Part shown: in pieces, positions 46,301 to 59,982 of the stretch | Layout of the letters: every line of letters starts with the position of its first letter | Numbering within the stretch: the first letter of the stretch is position 1 | Source: Aspidiotus rigidus | Lineage: Eukaryota; Arthropoda; Insecta; Hemiptera; Diaspididae | Assembly: GCA_035079385.1 (NCBI GenBank) | Contig: JAVHKY010000059.1 | Coordinates: forward strand, 601,001 to 665,000 | DNA: 64,000 bases | Direction: 5' to 3' | Made by a program: the position numbers and the translations under genes | The notes under the pieces: model-generated | Told to the model about the DNA's origin: nothing | What the model saw: the letters and a program-made list of their open reading frames with translations, nothing else | Databases searched by the model: none

Positions 46301-49300
46301 CGATCATAATTTCTTCAACTTCTAGCGGGTGGAATAACCTGGACAGATGGAAATATTGACCATACAGTGAACCATTCAGCCTGGTGATTTCCTTGTAGAG
46401 TTCATTAATTTCGTTCTTCACTCTCAATCTCTCGGCTTGCATCTCGGTGCGTTGCACTGCTGCGCTGTTTCCTGGTAGCCTGATAGTCGCATACTTGGGA
46501 ATAATGCCTCGTCTCAAGCATTCGTTATTGAACCAAATCTTTACATGTGTCACTCTTAGTTTGGCCTTGGTCTTCAGGAACTTAAAAACCTCGTTAACCA
46601 TGTCTGGTGTGCTGACAGCATTGTTATAGCCAATAAGATCACAGTGTTATACTATAAAAACTCATGGTTAAGGCCTTGTTCTCCAGTTGCGACACAACTG
46701 ATGATGGGATAACACCCGAAAGTACTCTTTTAGAAGCAACTAATAAAGTAGATTTGTACATTTGGAAGACCCTTTTTCAATATTAGTGCTCTACTTATAC
46801 CTTACTCACTCATGATGAGTTCCAACACTAGAAAAATATTCTGGAGGGTGAAGTAGGTGACACCATTCGACAAGCTTGAATTTTCGTACAATCTAGCCTT
46901 TTTTCTTTCCCACCTGGGCCAAAGCCCACAGGCCCCATCATCATCACAGAATGGCCAACTTTCGGACGCACCATTCCAAATTAACCCATAGAACTAGGGT
47001 CAGGCAGTATAGCAGAAGATAGTGCTCTCGAGCTTATCGTCGTCAATGAGCTCAGCGTGCGACTCGCTGCCCGGACTGTCCCCTTCCGGTCATGACTATT
47101 CACTCGCTGATGCTACTGAATACGCTTCAAGCGTTGCGAAGAGTTTCACCCTGCCACCTTTGAGCTCTTTGTCACTGTGAAAGTGAGGCTTGATAAGTGG
47201 TCGGTTCTGGGAGAAAAGTTTTGCTTTGGTGTCGCTGTCTCTTCTTTCTCTCGGGCCAGTCCGGCAATTTTATATTTCATCCGTCCCGTTTGGGCTTCGA
47301 CTCGGTTTCTCACGTATTCCTCTTCCCTGTTGAATACCATTTCTTCAAATTCTTGAAAGTCTATTAACTTGTTTAGATTGCGACATTGGTCATACGGTAA
47401 AGCATTCAGTTCGGTGATCTTCCAGTGTAATTCATTTATTTCTGGAATATTATTTTTTTTTTAACAGAGTTTTCAAGCCGGGTTGGGTCCTTCTTCTGCA
47501 TTGTACCACTCTACTGTTTGTGTTTAGGCGTCCCGTCCCATTACAGGGTGTCCACCAGGTCAATAAGTCCAATAAAAGTGCACTATTTCAAAAATGGTCC
47601 AATAAGTCAATAGAAGTTCATTAATTCTGATGCAAGTCCAATAAAAATCAATAATCGCGAAGTCTTTTTTTTTTTTTTTTTTTTTTTGCTTGTTAAATCA
47701 GGAGATTCACGACTAAAAGTCCGTGTCCGCCTTTGTGAATGTGAAGTTGATCTACCAGATCTTCTTTTTTAGATTTGTGACCATTCTGTCATTGATAAAC
47801 AAGGTGTGGATAGTTAGGGCCCCCTTGTGAAATCCCTATGGCTACGTGTCTGCCGACTACTTCAATATTGATATACTCTCTATGCCGTACGATCGAAGTT
47901 CAATTTTTATCTCGCCTTTCGACCTTCATTTTGTGTACTGTCGTTACAAAACTTGAGAAAAATTTTCTCCAGACACCAATGGAAAAAAAAGTCAAGGAAA
48001 ATTTCTATGGTCTAAAAACAGACAATCTCGGTTCGACATAACGAGGTTTATCCGAAAATCGCCCGTTCACCGTGATATCAGTTGAAGAAAATATTGAAAC
48101 GTAATCCGTTAAAAAAGAGTTGCGAAATCTGGTAGCATCTTCGTGATACGCGAAAAATAATTCTGTACAATCATTCCGAAGTTATCAATAACCGTTTATT
48201 ATTATTTTTTTTTTCAGCTTTTAAGTTTCATGTTTGGATGGTTAACCTTCTACCATCAAGGCCATGAAGTAGCCGAAGATTTTAAGCCGTATATGCGAGA
48301 ATTGCAGTTTCGAATACAGAAAGTAATTACTAGTATTTTGTATTAATTATTCTCTATCTACAATAGTACCGTACATGGTGTATTAAGAAATGACAGTTTT
48401 TCACGCAGTCGTTGCACGAAATCGGGAGATTTAAAAAAAGTACAAGAACAGCAGGAAACGCTTTCGAGTATCGACTTCTATTTATAACAGTACATTATAG
48501 GTACCACGTTACTCTTATCAAATTAGGAACTTTCCGACTCATAAGCACGCGGGTAGCTTTTGTTTGCTGGTGGGCTGTAGGAAAATCCTGCTTTGTCACG
48601 AAAATGCGTAGGTTATCGGAGCTATTGCGCCCACCAGGTTCACTTTTCTCGATATAGATCCACTTTTGAGGGTATTTATAAAAATCCTTCGTCTCGTTCG
48701 GATTTTTATGAATTTAGTCGACGGTAGATTTCCAGATATGTGAGAATAGTTTTTCTTCAGGTTAGGTCGAGTATGAATCGAACCACCTGAGTTGAAGAAT
48801 TGTTATGAATGGAGAATTCTTTTTTTTTTATAGGAGGAGCTCGTACGTGTCATACTGGAGATTATTTTCTCTCATTTTCCGGTAGTAAAGGTCTTCTATG
48901 TATCTTTTGTTTTTTATTGATTTCCTAATTGTTTGCTGTGAGTTTGCTGTCCGTCCTTTCCTCTTATGAAATAATTTTACTTACATTGTTTTTTTTTTTT
49001 TCTGTACTAACGCGCTCGCTGAAAATGAAATATTCACGTCAAATTATCTTGTTAAGTTTTTTTTTAAAATTTATTTACAGACCAGAGAAAATTTTGACGC
49101 GACACGCGACAAAACTGAATCACTTATGAAAAAAATGCTGGAATTAAGACAAATGGTGAGTATTTTTTCTATCTTGTAAATAAAACATCTCAAATTATTC
49201 GATCAGTTTATTAATATCTTCCTTCTTGACTTTCTTTCTTTTTAAATTTTCACCAATTTACTATCAAGTCGCGAAATACACAAAGCTTCCTTTATGTATC

Positions 49301-52300
49301 GCAGCAGGTATGTAAACAAGCGATACAGACTTCTTATAGGTTGTTAACTTTTTTCCCGTACGTGTACGTAATTGGGTTTTAATTTTGTTATAATGGACCT
49401 GAATTTTTCTGTGAACCTTGTAGGTAGTTTGTATTATATTATTATTTTAGTCGAAGTGAAATTTACCGAGTATTTTTTTAATTAATATTCTGAAATTTTT
49501 TCCGCAGAAACCCACAGATCCAGTTAAATCGAGTAAAATGTACACGAGAGAGGGATATTTGTACTTGCTGGAAAAAAGTAAGTTGTGTCGTCGATATTTC
49601 AGTTTTCTATGTGTGTATGTGTGTTCCCAAATCCCAATGCGCGTTACTTAGGAATGTTAGGCCAATCGCAGCTGACTGGTATCTATGCAGCACAGGCGAC
49701 AAATTATAAATAGAAACATTCTAGGGCTCAGAAGTGGATTTTGTTGAAGACATGAGGACATATGTCAGAAACAACAATTATGTTAGAAATCCCGGCCCCA
49801 ACGGGCTGTACCAACATTTTTACTCTTTCTGGCGCATTCAATCCTCGCAAAATTGATTTTTGAAAATTTGAAAAGGGAAGTCCTGATTAGTGTATTATAG
49901 GTGTCAGTTTGGCATATTTGTGAGTCTCATTTTGGCGTAATATTCATGGATGTCATTTTTGTGTAATTGTCAGTTATGTAAAATAAGTAGTCAAATTGAT
50001 CAACATAGGAAATGAGCTACATATTTGATCAATACGCCAAGTCAACAATATTTCGGCACATTAGTCGTGTGCGTACAGAACAGATTATTCTGTAAGATTG
50101 TCATCTCAAAACATAGAAGTCTATTAATGGTAGACATAGAGAAAACAAATTTAGTATTCGCGGATAAAGGTCCCGCTAGGAGCGCTACTTGTTCTGCGAA
50201 AAAAGTGATCATCGTGTTTTCCACCATAAGACGACATACTAATAAAATCGTAATTCCACCGTTTCAATTTGTTTTTCCTGAAAAATGCAGAGATCAAAAC
50301 TTGTTGTCCTTTCAATTTTCTTTCAGATGAATGTAATTTTAGATTTTTTAAATAACTTTTTTCATTTCATCAATTTTTTTGCAAGCTTCCTCAAGTTGCC
50401 GTCATTGGTAAACCTAGAGGGCACCTCCTTTGCCTTTATTCGCGAATTCATTGATGTTAATAGGAACTTTGCTCCATCATAAAAATATTAGTTATTCATC
50501 AATCATTTCTAGGTCCACCTGCTTTCAAGTAAACTGACTATTTGTTTCATAAACATCAATTATAGTCTTGCCTATTTCCAACTGAGTCCAGTCATATCAG
50601 TTCTCTCACACTGTTTTGTTCACAAATCCTGATCAGACATTACTGCCAACTTTCATTTGTGGCAGAATTCCTTCACTCCACCAGATCATCTTATTGTCAT
50701 ATTCCTGCAAGTTTTTTTGTTGCAATTTCTCGCTGGCTACTGGTCAGGTGCTCTTTTGTAAACTTGTAAACGTCATTCATAAATTTTTGTTTCTTTTGAG
50801 GGTCATCTTCATCAGAATCTGTATGTTACAATGGTTGTTACTTACAATCATACCTCATTTCTGTGAAGAAGTCGGTCAACTTCATTCATTCATGACCATT
50901 CATTCATGCTCCCACATTCAGATTTCTGCCCTTTGTGAACGTGTTGGTACTTCTTTAGGTTAGGTATGTATTCACTCTCTGTGATTCTATCTTGCAGGAT
51001 TGTCATTGATTCAAAATGGGAAGGAAACATATATCAAATACATTGCTATCCTATCCATTGCATTGTACATAATGAACAGCAAAATCTCTGTCCATTTTAC
51101 GTAATTGCAAAAAAAAAAAATTGTCATTCCTGACGCGTAATGAGCAAAAATATTGTTGCTGATTTTCCATATTGATCGAAGACATTGCTCAGTTTGTGTA
51201 TTGGTCAGTTTGACTACTCATTTTGTCTAACTGACAATTACATAAACTATGTATAAAATATATGTGTCAATACTCATTTGCACTTTTGTGGGTATCATTT
51301 CCCTGTAATTATATAGGTGTCATTTTTGCATACTTGCGGATGTCATTTGTGCCTATTTTTGACTATCATTTCTCCATAATTGTATAGATAGGGTTTGCAA
51401 TCAAAATAATTTTATAACGGTTATCGGTCAAAATGGCCCAAAATTTTGAAACGGTCATGGTTATCGGTCATGAGAGAAATTTTGAAACGGTTATAAGTGT
51501 TATAACGATTATGACCAATGTGTCGGCCATAATGGTCAAAATGAAAAAAACATTTTTTTGTAAGAAAAAAATGTTTTTTTGGGAGAGAAACATGTTTTTT
51601 TCATGAAAAAACGTGTTTTCAAACAGAAAAATATTGGGAAGAAAACGGTCAGTTATAATAACTGTTATGACCGTTTGACCGTTATGGGAAACGGTTATCG
51701 GTCAAACTGTTAACAAACAAACTTTTTTTTGTTTTGGTTATTGGTTATAACAGTTATATAACTGTTATTTTGCAAACCCTATGTACAGATGTTATTTTTC
51801 TATACTTATGAGTGTCATTTTTGCTTATTTTTGGGTATCTTTTTGGTGTAAACATGTACTCGTAAGTGTCATTTTTGTATACTCATGAATGTCAGTCTAC
51901 ATAATAGGGTACCGGGTGAACCAGAATGATGTTACCAATTAAATGAGAGTTTGCACTAAATTTACTTTGGCGCAAAAATACAAAACGTTAGATATATTAT
52001 GCTTCAAATCTACAACATTTGTATCTCAATTTTATCTTCATTTTGCGCCCCTACCCAACTTTCTACAACTTTTCTGAGGCGAGTTATAAATCAAAATGTG
52101 CCAAAAATTGGGTCAATTTGTCAAAATTCTCAAAAATTAAAAATTGTTCAATCTTCCATATTTTACTTGATTTGAAAACAAAATTGAAGGCTGATTTTAT
52201 AACAACTCGGCTCCAGTCCTCACAACGGATTGCTATGTCGAAGTATTATTGTTTTTGCCTTTTTTTATTTTCTTATTTTTTTTTACATGTATAATACGTA

Positions 52301-52362
52301 TAATTATTTTTGATTAATTCCGTTTTTATATTTTTTCTTCTTCGTTTTGTTTGATCGTTTGT

Positions 52363-52393
<31 letters not shown>

Positions 52394-55300
52394 TTTTTCA
52401 TATACTGTATACAGTATATTTTTCTTTTTGGTTAGATGTAACAAAAAAAAATTAAAAAATACCTGAATAATCCTATAAAGCTTAGAAGTAAAACAATTTT
52501 CAATTCCTTGTTTGGGAAATCCTAAGAAAGTGGTCAATTTTTAACACATTTTGGTCCATAATTCAGCTCAGACAAGTTGTAAGTTGGGTAGGGCCGCAAA
52601 TTTAAAAGAACATTGGGATACAAATTTGTGGGTATCAATTTTAGTGTTATCATATAGCAGTGTTTCTCAACCGGCGTGCCGCGGCACATCATATTGCCGC
52701 AAAAGTTTTATCAAAAACATAAATCAACATGAACTAAAAAAGAATTGTCATATTTTTAATAACTTGACGAATTAATGTTATTACCTTAACTAAATAAATT
52801 GAAAACATTTTATTAACATAAATAAATATATCTAATTTCCAATTAAAAAATTGTATACAATGATAATAATTTTGATTCTTAGTACAAATTGAAATTTTTA
52901 ATTTTAATTCATTAATTTAACTAAGAAAATAGATTTAAATAATTACAATATTAATATCTTTAGGGATAATAGAATGATTCAATAAAAATTTTTAATTTGT
53001 TACCTCGATGTTGAATTATTAGAATTATATTGAAAGAATTTATATAATTCAATCTGTAATTCTATTCAATTGATTGGGGATACAATCTATTTTAATATTT
53101 ATTGATGGTAATGTTCATGAATGAATTATATTATATAGATTACCCCGACGATATATTATTTTCTCTGATTTGATTTTATTTCGAAATAATTTATTAACAA
53201 TAAATTATAAAATTAAAAATTCCATTAATAATATATAATTTAAAAATACGAGTAATTTCATATTTAAAAAATAAAATATTAAATAAATTGAATAAATTAA
53301 ATTTTTAATAATAATTAATATTCGAAATTAATTAAAAATAGAAATTGAAAATAAAGTGATCGCTATCAAACTCATGATAAATTTAAAAATCAAACTTTTC
53401 AAAAGAATTTAAAAATTAATATTCTTTATAATGTAAGAATTATAAAAGTAATACTTGAAGATAATGAAATAATATTAGATTTATTAATGATATCAAAGAA
53501 ACCCAAAGTAAAATTGAATAAAATATTTTATTAAAAAATAAATTAGAATATTCATTTGAATTATACGTGAATACAAATTAAAATAAAATAAATTAATTTT
53601 GTATTTTCTATTTAATTTAATTATTATATATTGAATTCATAATTTGTGATGCGCTCTGCGATATTGGAGCGCATCACATTTATTCAATTATAATTTATTT
53701 TAATTTTAATTATAATCAAAATATTAACTATTAATTTTCTTTTATATTAATTCATTAATTTTATTAAATTCATTTTTTAAAAATTTTTATTAAATTGATA
53801 ATTTTAATTTTCAAAATTTAAATTGAATATTTTATTGATGAAATTACTTGGAAAAGTAATCATAAGCCCTATCTGACCAATGTGTTCCAATTTTTGAATG
53901 ATGTCAGTTCCAGTTATAATTACTTAAACTTGAGTCCAAACCTGCAGTCACTGTCATAAAAATCAAGAACTTCCTGTGACTTGGCCAGAAATACAGATTA
54001 TGTATAATATTTCATATTTTTTCATAAATTTCGGAATTAGAAGAGCCCGGAGGGTTTCCAGTAAATACGGGAAGCATCCAGACTTTTTTGCGTATATTGG
54101 TGGAAAATTTTTTTTGAGTCCCGGTGGAAGATCAAAACTCTTGTTTCTTGTGACCGTAGTACAGAGAAAGAAGGGTGAGGCCTCATATAGCCATCTTGTA
54201 GGCTACAAATTCTGAAATTAGGAGGAGGAAATCTGTAGAAACATGAAAATGTCAAAACATACAAAAATTTTCGATGTACAATTTGGAGTTCTGGAAATGC
54301 TGTGCCGCAGTAATATCATCTTACGGAAAAATGTTCCGTGATATAAGAAAGGTTGAGAAACACTGTCATATAGGTATCGTTTTTGCATACTTAAGGGTGT
54401 CATTTTTGCGTTACTCATGGATTCCAGTTTGTATAATATGTACTTGTGCATATCATTTTTGTATCTCATAGTTGTGATATTTTCATTTTTCTTCAATTTA
54501 TTGATATTGTCATTTTGCGTTTTTGTGGATATCATTTTGGCCTAATCATGTATGTGTCATTTATGGATAGGGTGTCATTTTTATATCTTCTTAGGTATCA
54601 CATTTTCATTTCTCTTTGATTCTTGTAGATATGTTGATTTTGTGTATTTGTGAGTATCATTTTAGCGTAATTATGTAGGTGTCATTTTTACATACTCATG
54701 GGTATTTTGTGTAACTACATAGATGTCATTGTTGCTTCTCATAGTTATCACTTTTGTATACCTATGTAAGAATATGCTGCTGCATATTCTTGCACGCTGG
54801 CACTCGCAGACAGAATAGGTAGTTGTAGTTGTTATAAGAGATTCGAATAGAGATAGCGAGTGTCAGTTAATTCACGTTTTGTACGTGTAGTTGAGATATC
54901 GTTCAATAGAGACTCGGTAGCAGGAAAGACGAAGGTCTTCGGATCAATAGAGACCTGTTGCCGAGAAAGACAAAGTTCGATTCTTACACCTATAAGTGTC
55001 ATTATTGCTGAGTTACATGTAAGAAAACAGTTGCTTTAATATTATTGCAATTGTATCCTTGTCATAGGTAATGTAGTAGAAATAGCGTAAATGATATGCT
55101 GCAGTAGAATATGAATGAGAAAACTGTAGACCGATTCCCTGTGATGTCAGTATCTTCAATTTTGATTGAATGCTTGTTCTCTGCTGCTTGCTTTGGGGCA
55201 GCCATTTTAGAATCCTATAAGAATACACAAGTAATGTTTCAATCATTCACTACTATTCAAAAACAAGAAGTACCTTAGCAATTGAAGTTAGATATTTTAA

Positions 55301-58300
55301 TTCTACAGAACTTCTAGATAGAGATCTCTAATACATAAGGAACATCTTGTTTTTGAATATCTGTATGTGATCAATTTGTTCCCTGTGTATTCTTATGGAA
55401 ATCAATATCATGATTGGCCCAATAATCAAAATATCGATTACAAATATAGGTACTTTGACTCACTATCGCTCACTGTTATCAATACTGTGACGTCATCGGG
55501 GAATTGTTCTGTTAAATAGCCTTGTCACTTGCAGGTGAGGTTAGGTTTGCAAATTGGTATGCTATAAAGGCGTCTAAGAATCATTTCAGGCGTGAGTTGA
55601 TTAACTAGCCGGATTTTGGTGCTCTACACACCTTTAATAAAAGAATGTCTGGAATATAGACAATGTTCCACTCCTTCGACTGGAGACATGGATCAAGGAT
55701 CATTCCATCCCCAAAAATGATGTAGAGCATAAGGTCTATACATTCAGTCTTTTATGTAGATCTCATTATTGCATCATTTTGCATATATAATTGACATTGA
55801 TCTGGAGTCACGTTAATTAACAGTTAATTTTTGGTTTTCTGGGAATGTGAGCTAGTTGACTTTAAAACAAAGTCACGTCAATGTAAATCTGATGTTGATG
55901 AACAGGATGCAATATCAATATCGATTTTCAGTGGACATTAAAATCTGATACCATTGTCCCTAATTCTATTCTGAAACCCCACCAGCTTGTGTACTTGAAA
56001 TTTATGCAAAGTTGACGTCGATTTGTCTTCTACCAATGAATTTTGTATAATTAACCTTGGACCAACGTGATTCAACCAAAAAGTCTTCGATAGGTCCCCT
56101 GAAAATCTCTAAAAAATTATGGATTTTTATTTGACCATTCTGATACACATCCTGATTTGGCAATCATCTTAAAATAATGGGTTTATAGTGCAATTTGCCC
56201 TTCAACGCGCTATCATCGTGGTCTCTGTTGGTGGAAATTCCAATTATACCTTAATTTATAAGTTTGTGGAAGTAATATAAAAATTGTCCTGCCAACTATG
56301 TCGGCCAGGGAGATCTATCCACGAGCATAGATTAAGAAGAGGTCTAGTTTAAGATTTTATGATGATTGCAGAACTCCACTCTTTGTATTTTCTTCAAGTC
56401 GATTCATTCTCGCTATCTTAACAAATCAAAAAAGATGAATTAAATTCAGACTGAATAATATTGAAGTTTTCATCGAATTTATTGTTCGTTTTTTCCTGTG
56501 GACGATACCTCATACCAACATAAGTGTTCAGTAGGATCAGATGTGGATCCAGACCGTTATTTTGGGTAGGGCCTTGAGGAAATCGACCTCTTTGCAGTTT
56601 TATTTCATGTTTTCGCTGCGAGATTATAAGAAAAATGAAGACTAAACAACGCCTTTCTTTGCTTTTGCTTCAACCTCCCTCCCGCCCTCCCTTTCTCTCC
56701 ACCGGTCCGCACGTGTTAGTTTCGGACTGATTATTTGTTGTACTCCTCGCTGATCATTCATGTTTAATCATTGTTACAGAAGCGTTAATTGGTACGACCA
56801 CGTGGACGAAGCATTATTGTATGTACCAAAAAGATAGTAAAGAATTCATCATCATTCCGTACAATCAGATGACGGGGAAATTTGTAAGTCTTAATCTGTA
56901 TAATATTAGAGATTATTATTATTACAAAAATGTACATTTAGGTAACTTTTATGTTGTATGTTATCTACAGAATTCGACTGAAAAAATTACCGTTTCCTCC
57001 TGTATCAGACGTATGTCGGATTCGATAGATAAACGATTTTGTTTTGATATTACGTCCGACGATAGGTACGAAACATTATTTGTTTTATGTGGGCGGATTA
57101 AAAAATTCGATATAGAGTGCAGCTGAAAATTGGTACCTAATATTTACCATTTATTTCGCAGACCGGGTATTGTGTACACGTTCCAAGCGCTAAGCGAAGA
57201 AGACCGAAAATTATGGTTGGATGCCATGGATGGCAAGGAACCGGTAAGAGATTATCATCGTTTCCATTCGTAGAACCAATGAAAAACAAACTCATTTCAC
57301 CCTTTTTTCCTAGATGTATGGTGTTCCTGCTATAAATAAAATTCCAAAACCGGAAGAAAGGCAATTAGATGAGATAGGCTTTGCATTTGTCACTAAATGT
57401 ATTGAAGTATTAGAAGCTCGAGGTATGTATTTGATATAATCACTTTTGATTGGACCGTCCCATACCTAATACCTTTTTTGTTTTTTTTTTTCGCCTAGGT
57501 CTCGAAGAGCAAGGACTGTATAGAGTCGTAGGTGTAGCATCTAAAGTTAATAAATTATTAACAATGGGATTGGACAGAAGAAAAGGGGAAAAATTGAATT
57601 TGGAAGACTCTCAAGAATGGGAAAGTAAAACAATCACGAGTGCGTTGAAGACGTATTTACGTAATTTACACGAACCATTGATGACGTTCAAGTATCATAG
57701 TTCTTTCATTTTGGCGGCAAGTAAGTAGTGGGGCCCCACCAGAGATTCTCGTTACACGAGCTCGCTGAATACGAATCTTATCATTTTCTACTAATTGCAG
57801 AACAAGAATCGAGAACCAGTAGAATTAACGAAGTTCATTTTCTATTGCATAAAATTCCGCAGCAGAATTTCAATATGCTGGATATCCTTATGAAACATTT
57901 GACGAAGTGAGTGCCGCGAATAGTTTCTCGAATTCAGGTTTCAATCGTCTTATTCTTCTCGTTCGTGTTTTCAGTGTCGTTGCTCATAGTGACAAAAATT
58001 TGATGACTGTTAGCAATATCGGTGTGTGCTTCGGTCCAACATTATTGAGACCGGAGGAAGAGACCGTCGCCGCCATAATGGATATAAAATTTTGCAACGT
58101 AGTCGTTGAAATTCTTATAGAAAACTATCAAGCGGTGGGTGTACTATTTTGATCATCTTATTCACATTTTGCGGTGTCTTAATGGGTAAGTTACTTTTCA
58201 GATGTTTAAAACGCAGCCCGAAATACGAGAAATCGAACGATCCGATTCAACCGAAACGTCTCCGTCGTCAAATCACGCAGCTACGTTATATTCATCTCTT

Positions 58301-59950
58301 CCTTCGACGCCGTCACCCGCGCCAGCTCCATCTGCGACATCGTCAATCGTCCCTCCAGGAGTACATCCTAGACAAGCGAAACAAAGTGCTCCTTTACAAC
58401 ATGTAATTATTATTGTTTATTGGAAGAAAATTGCTTAGGATTGCTCAACGACATCACGTTTCTATCTTCTTTCATTTTTTTTTAGGCTGTGATTAGAACC
58501 TATGATGGTCCAATGCTTAGTGTAAGCCTGCATAATGTAGCAGCAGCGTCCTCTGCCGGTGGTAGTAATCTGTCGGTCGCTACTGCCCGAGAACGCTCCG
58601 ATAGTTACGTTAGTTCTCTACCTCATAGTGTAGATCGTGATAATTACATGTCCGTGTCTCATCCATTGCAAGCAAAAAGTTACCTGCAGCAGAGACAATT
58701 AAGTCGAGGCTCCGTACCCGTAAGTGTTTTTGTTATTTGAATTAGAAATGTGACCTGCGATGAGAAAAGGATGCTCATTGCCCATTGGCGCAGGAACACT
58801 ATTCTCTCTTATTTGACATCTAATCAAAGAGAAATGGTGTTCCTGTCAGTGGGCAATGAGCATCCTTTTCTCATCGCAGGTCACAAATTTCGATTTTGAT
58901 CCAAGTCAAATTACATAGCGTATATTTTTCGAAGTCTCTTCGTAGTTTTCCTCGTTCTTATGAAAATATTCTCTGGAGTTTTAAATTTTAATTTCGAACG
59001 AAGATTTTTAAGGATAAGAATCTGAAAGGTTTCTTCTTTTCTGTTATTTGAGAAAGAATAATATTAGTAGTCCGAAGAACAGGTTGAATTCGGCCATGTA
59101 GTTTTGTGATGATCGTTACTCAGAGTAGATCTATACCTTTCGCTTTCCGTTCGAAATTATTTTTAATAAAATTCATAAATAGTTCCAGTCTTTAATTGTA
59201 CCTTTTTTTTTTTCCAGGGCGTGAATTCCGGATTGCCCGCCTTCTCGGAGACGAATATCTACAATCTACGTAATAACGGCTCGTATAATGTCGTTAACTC
59301 TCATCTGTACGCTAAACCAATTCCACATCCGAGCCATCAACCGCCTCTACCTCCGTTGTATCATTCGTCACCTCTAAGTACGTGTTTTCAAGAGAGTAAT
59401 TCATAGATTACCCACTTCTGTTTTCCTGAACTTGATTCATGTGCATTTCCTCGAACAGACCTCGCCTCTCTGCAAGCCACCACAGTCGCTCATATGTATA
59501 TAGAGTTTAGGGAACCAGATCATTCCAAGTGCCCTGATGTATAGCTTAAGAGTAGGTAGTTTTTGTGCACCACCTTGAACAACCTCCGTCATCCTGGGAA
59601 TTACACACCGGCTCACATGGATAGAGTACGAAGGTCTGAATCCTCCGAAGTCCTTTGATATGTGCAGTTAGCTGGTCAAAATTTCAAGCAGGGCGTTATA
59701 TTTTCCCGATTTATCAGTATATCGACCATCGAGCTTTTTTTTATGGGGCGGAGGGGGAGGACTTGAAAAAATGTTGACCTATGTATAAAAAAATAAGGAT
59801 TTGGAAAATAAAGTTAAAATTAACAGAAAACCTGTTCTTTTTTTTTTTTTTTTTTTCTTAATTTGCCCTATGAAGTCCGGCCAAAATGGATTTAAAAAAA
59901 TTTTGCTTCTTTTCTTGAGCTACTCGTTTATATGATAGGAGGGGGACTTG

Positions 59951-59982
<32 letters not shown>

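Larger units (their letters stand above)
49890..54764. repeat. Degenerate GTGTCATTTTTG-type minisatellite, interrupted by several elements
   Basis: Units of roughly 25-30 bp such as GGTGTCATTTTTGCATACTT recur at 49890-49961, 51265-51380, 51790-51900 and 54365-54764. Three DNA elements and a foldback relative have inserted between these blocks, so they were probably one array. Confidence 0.6.
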
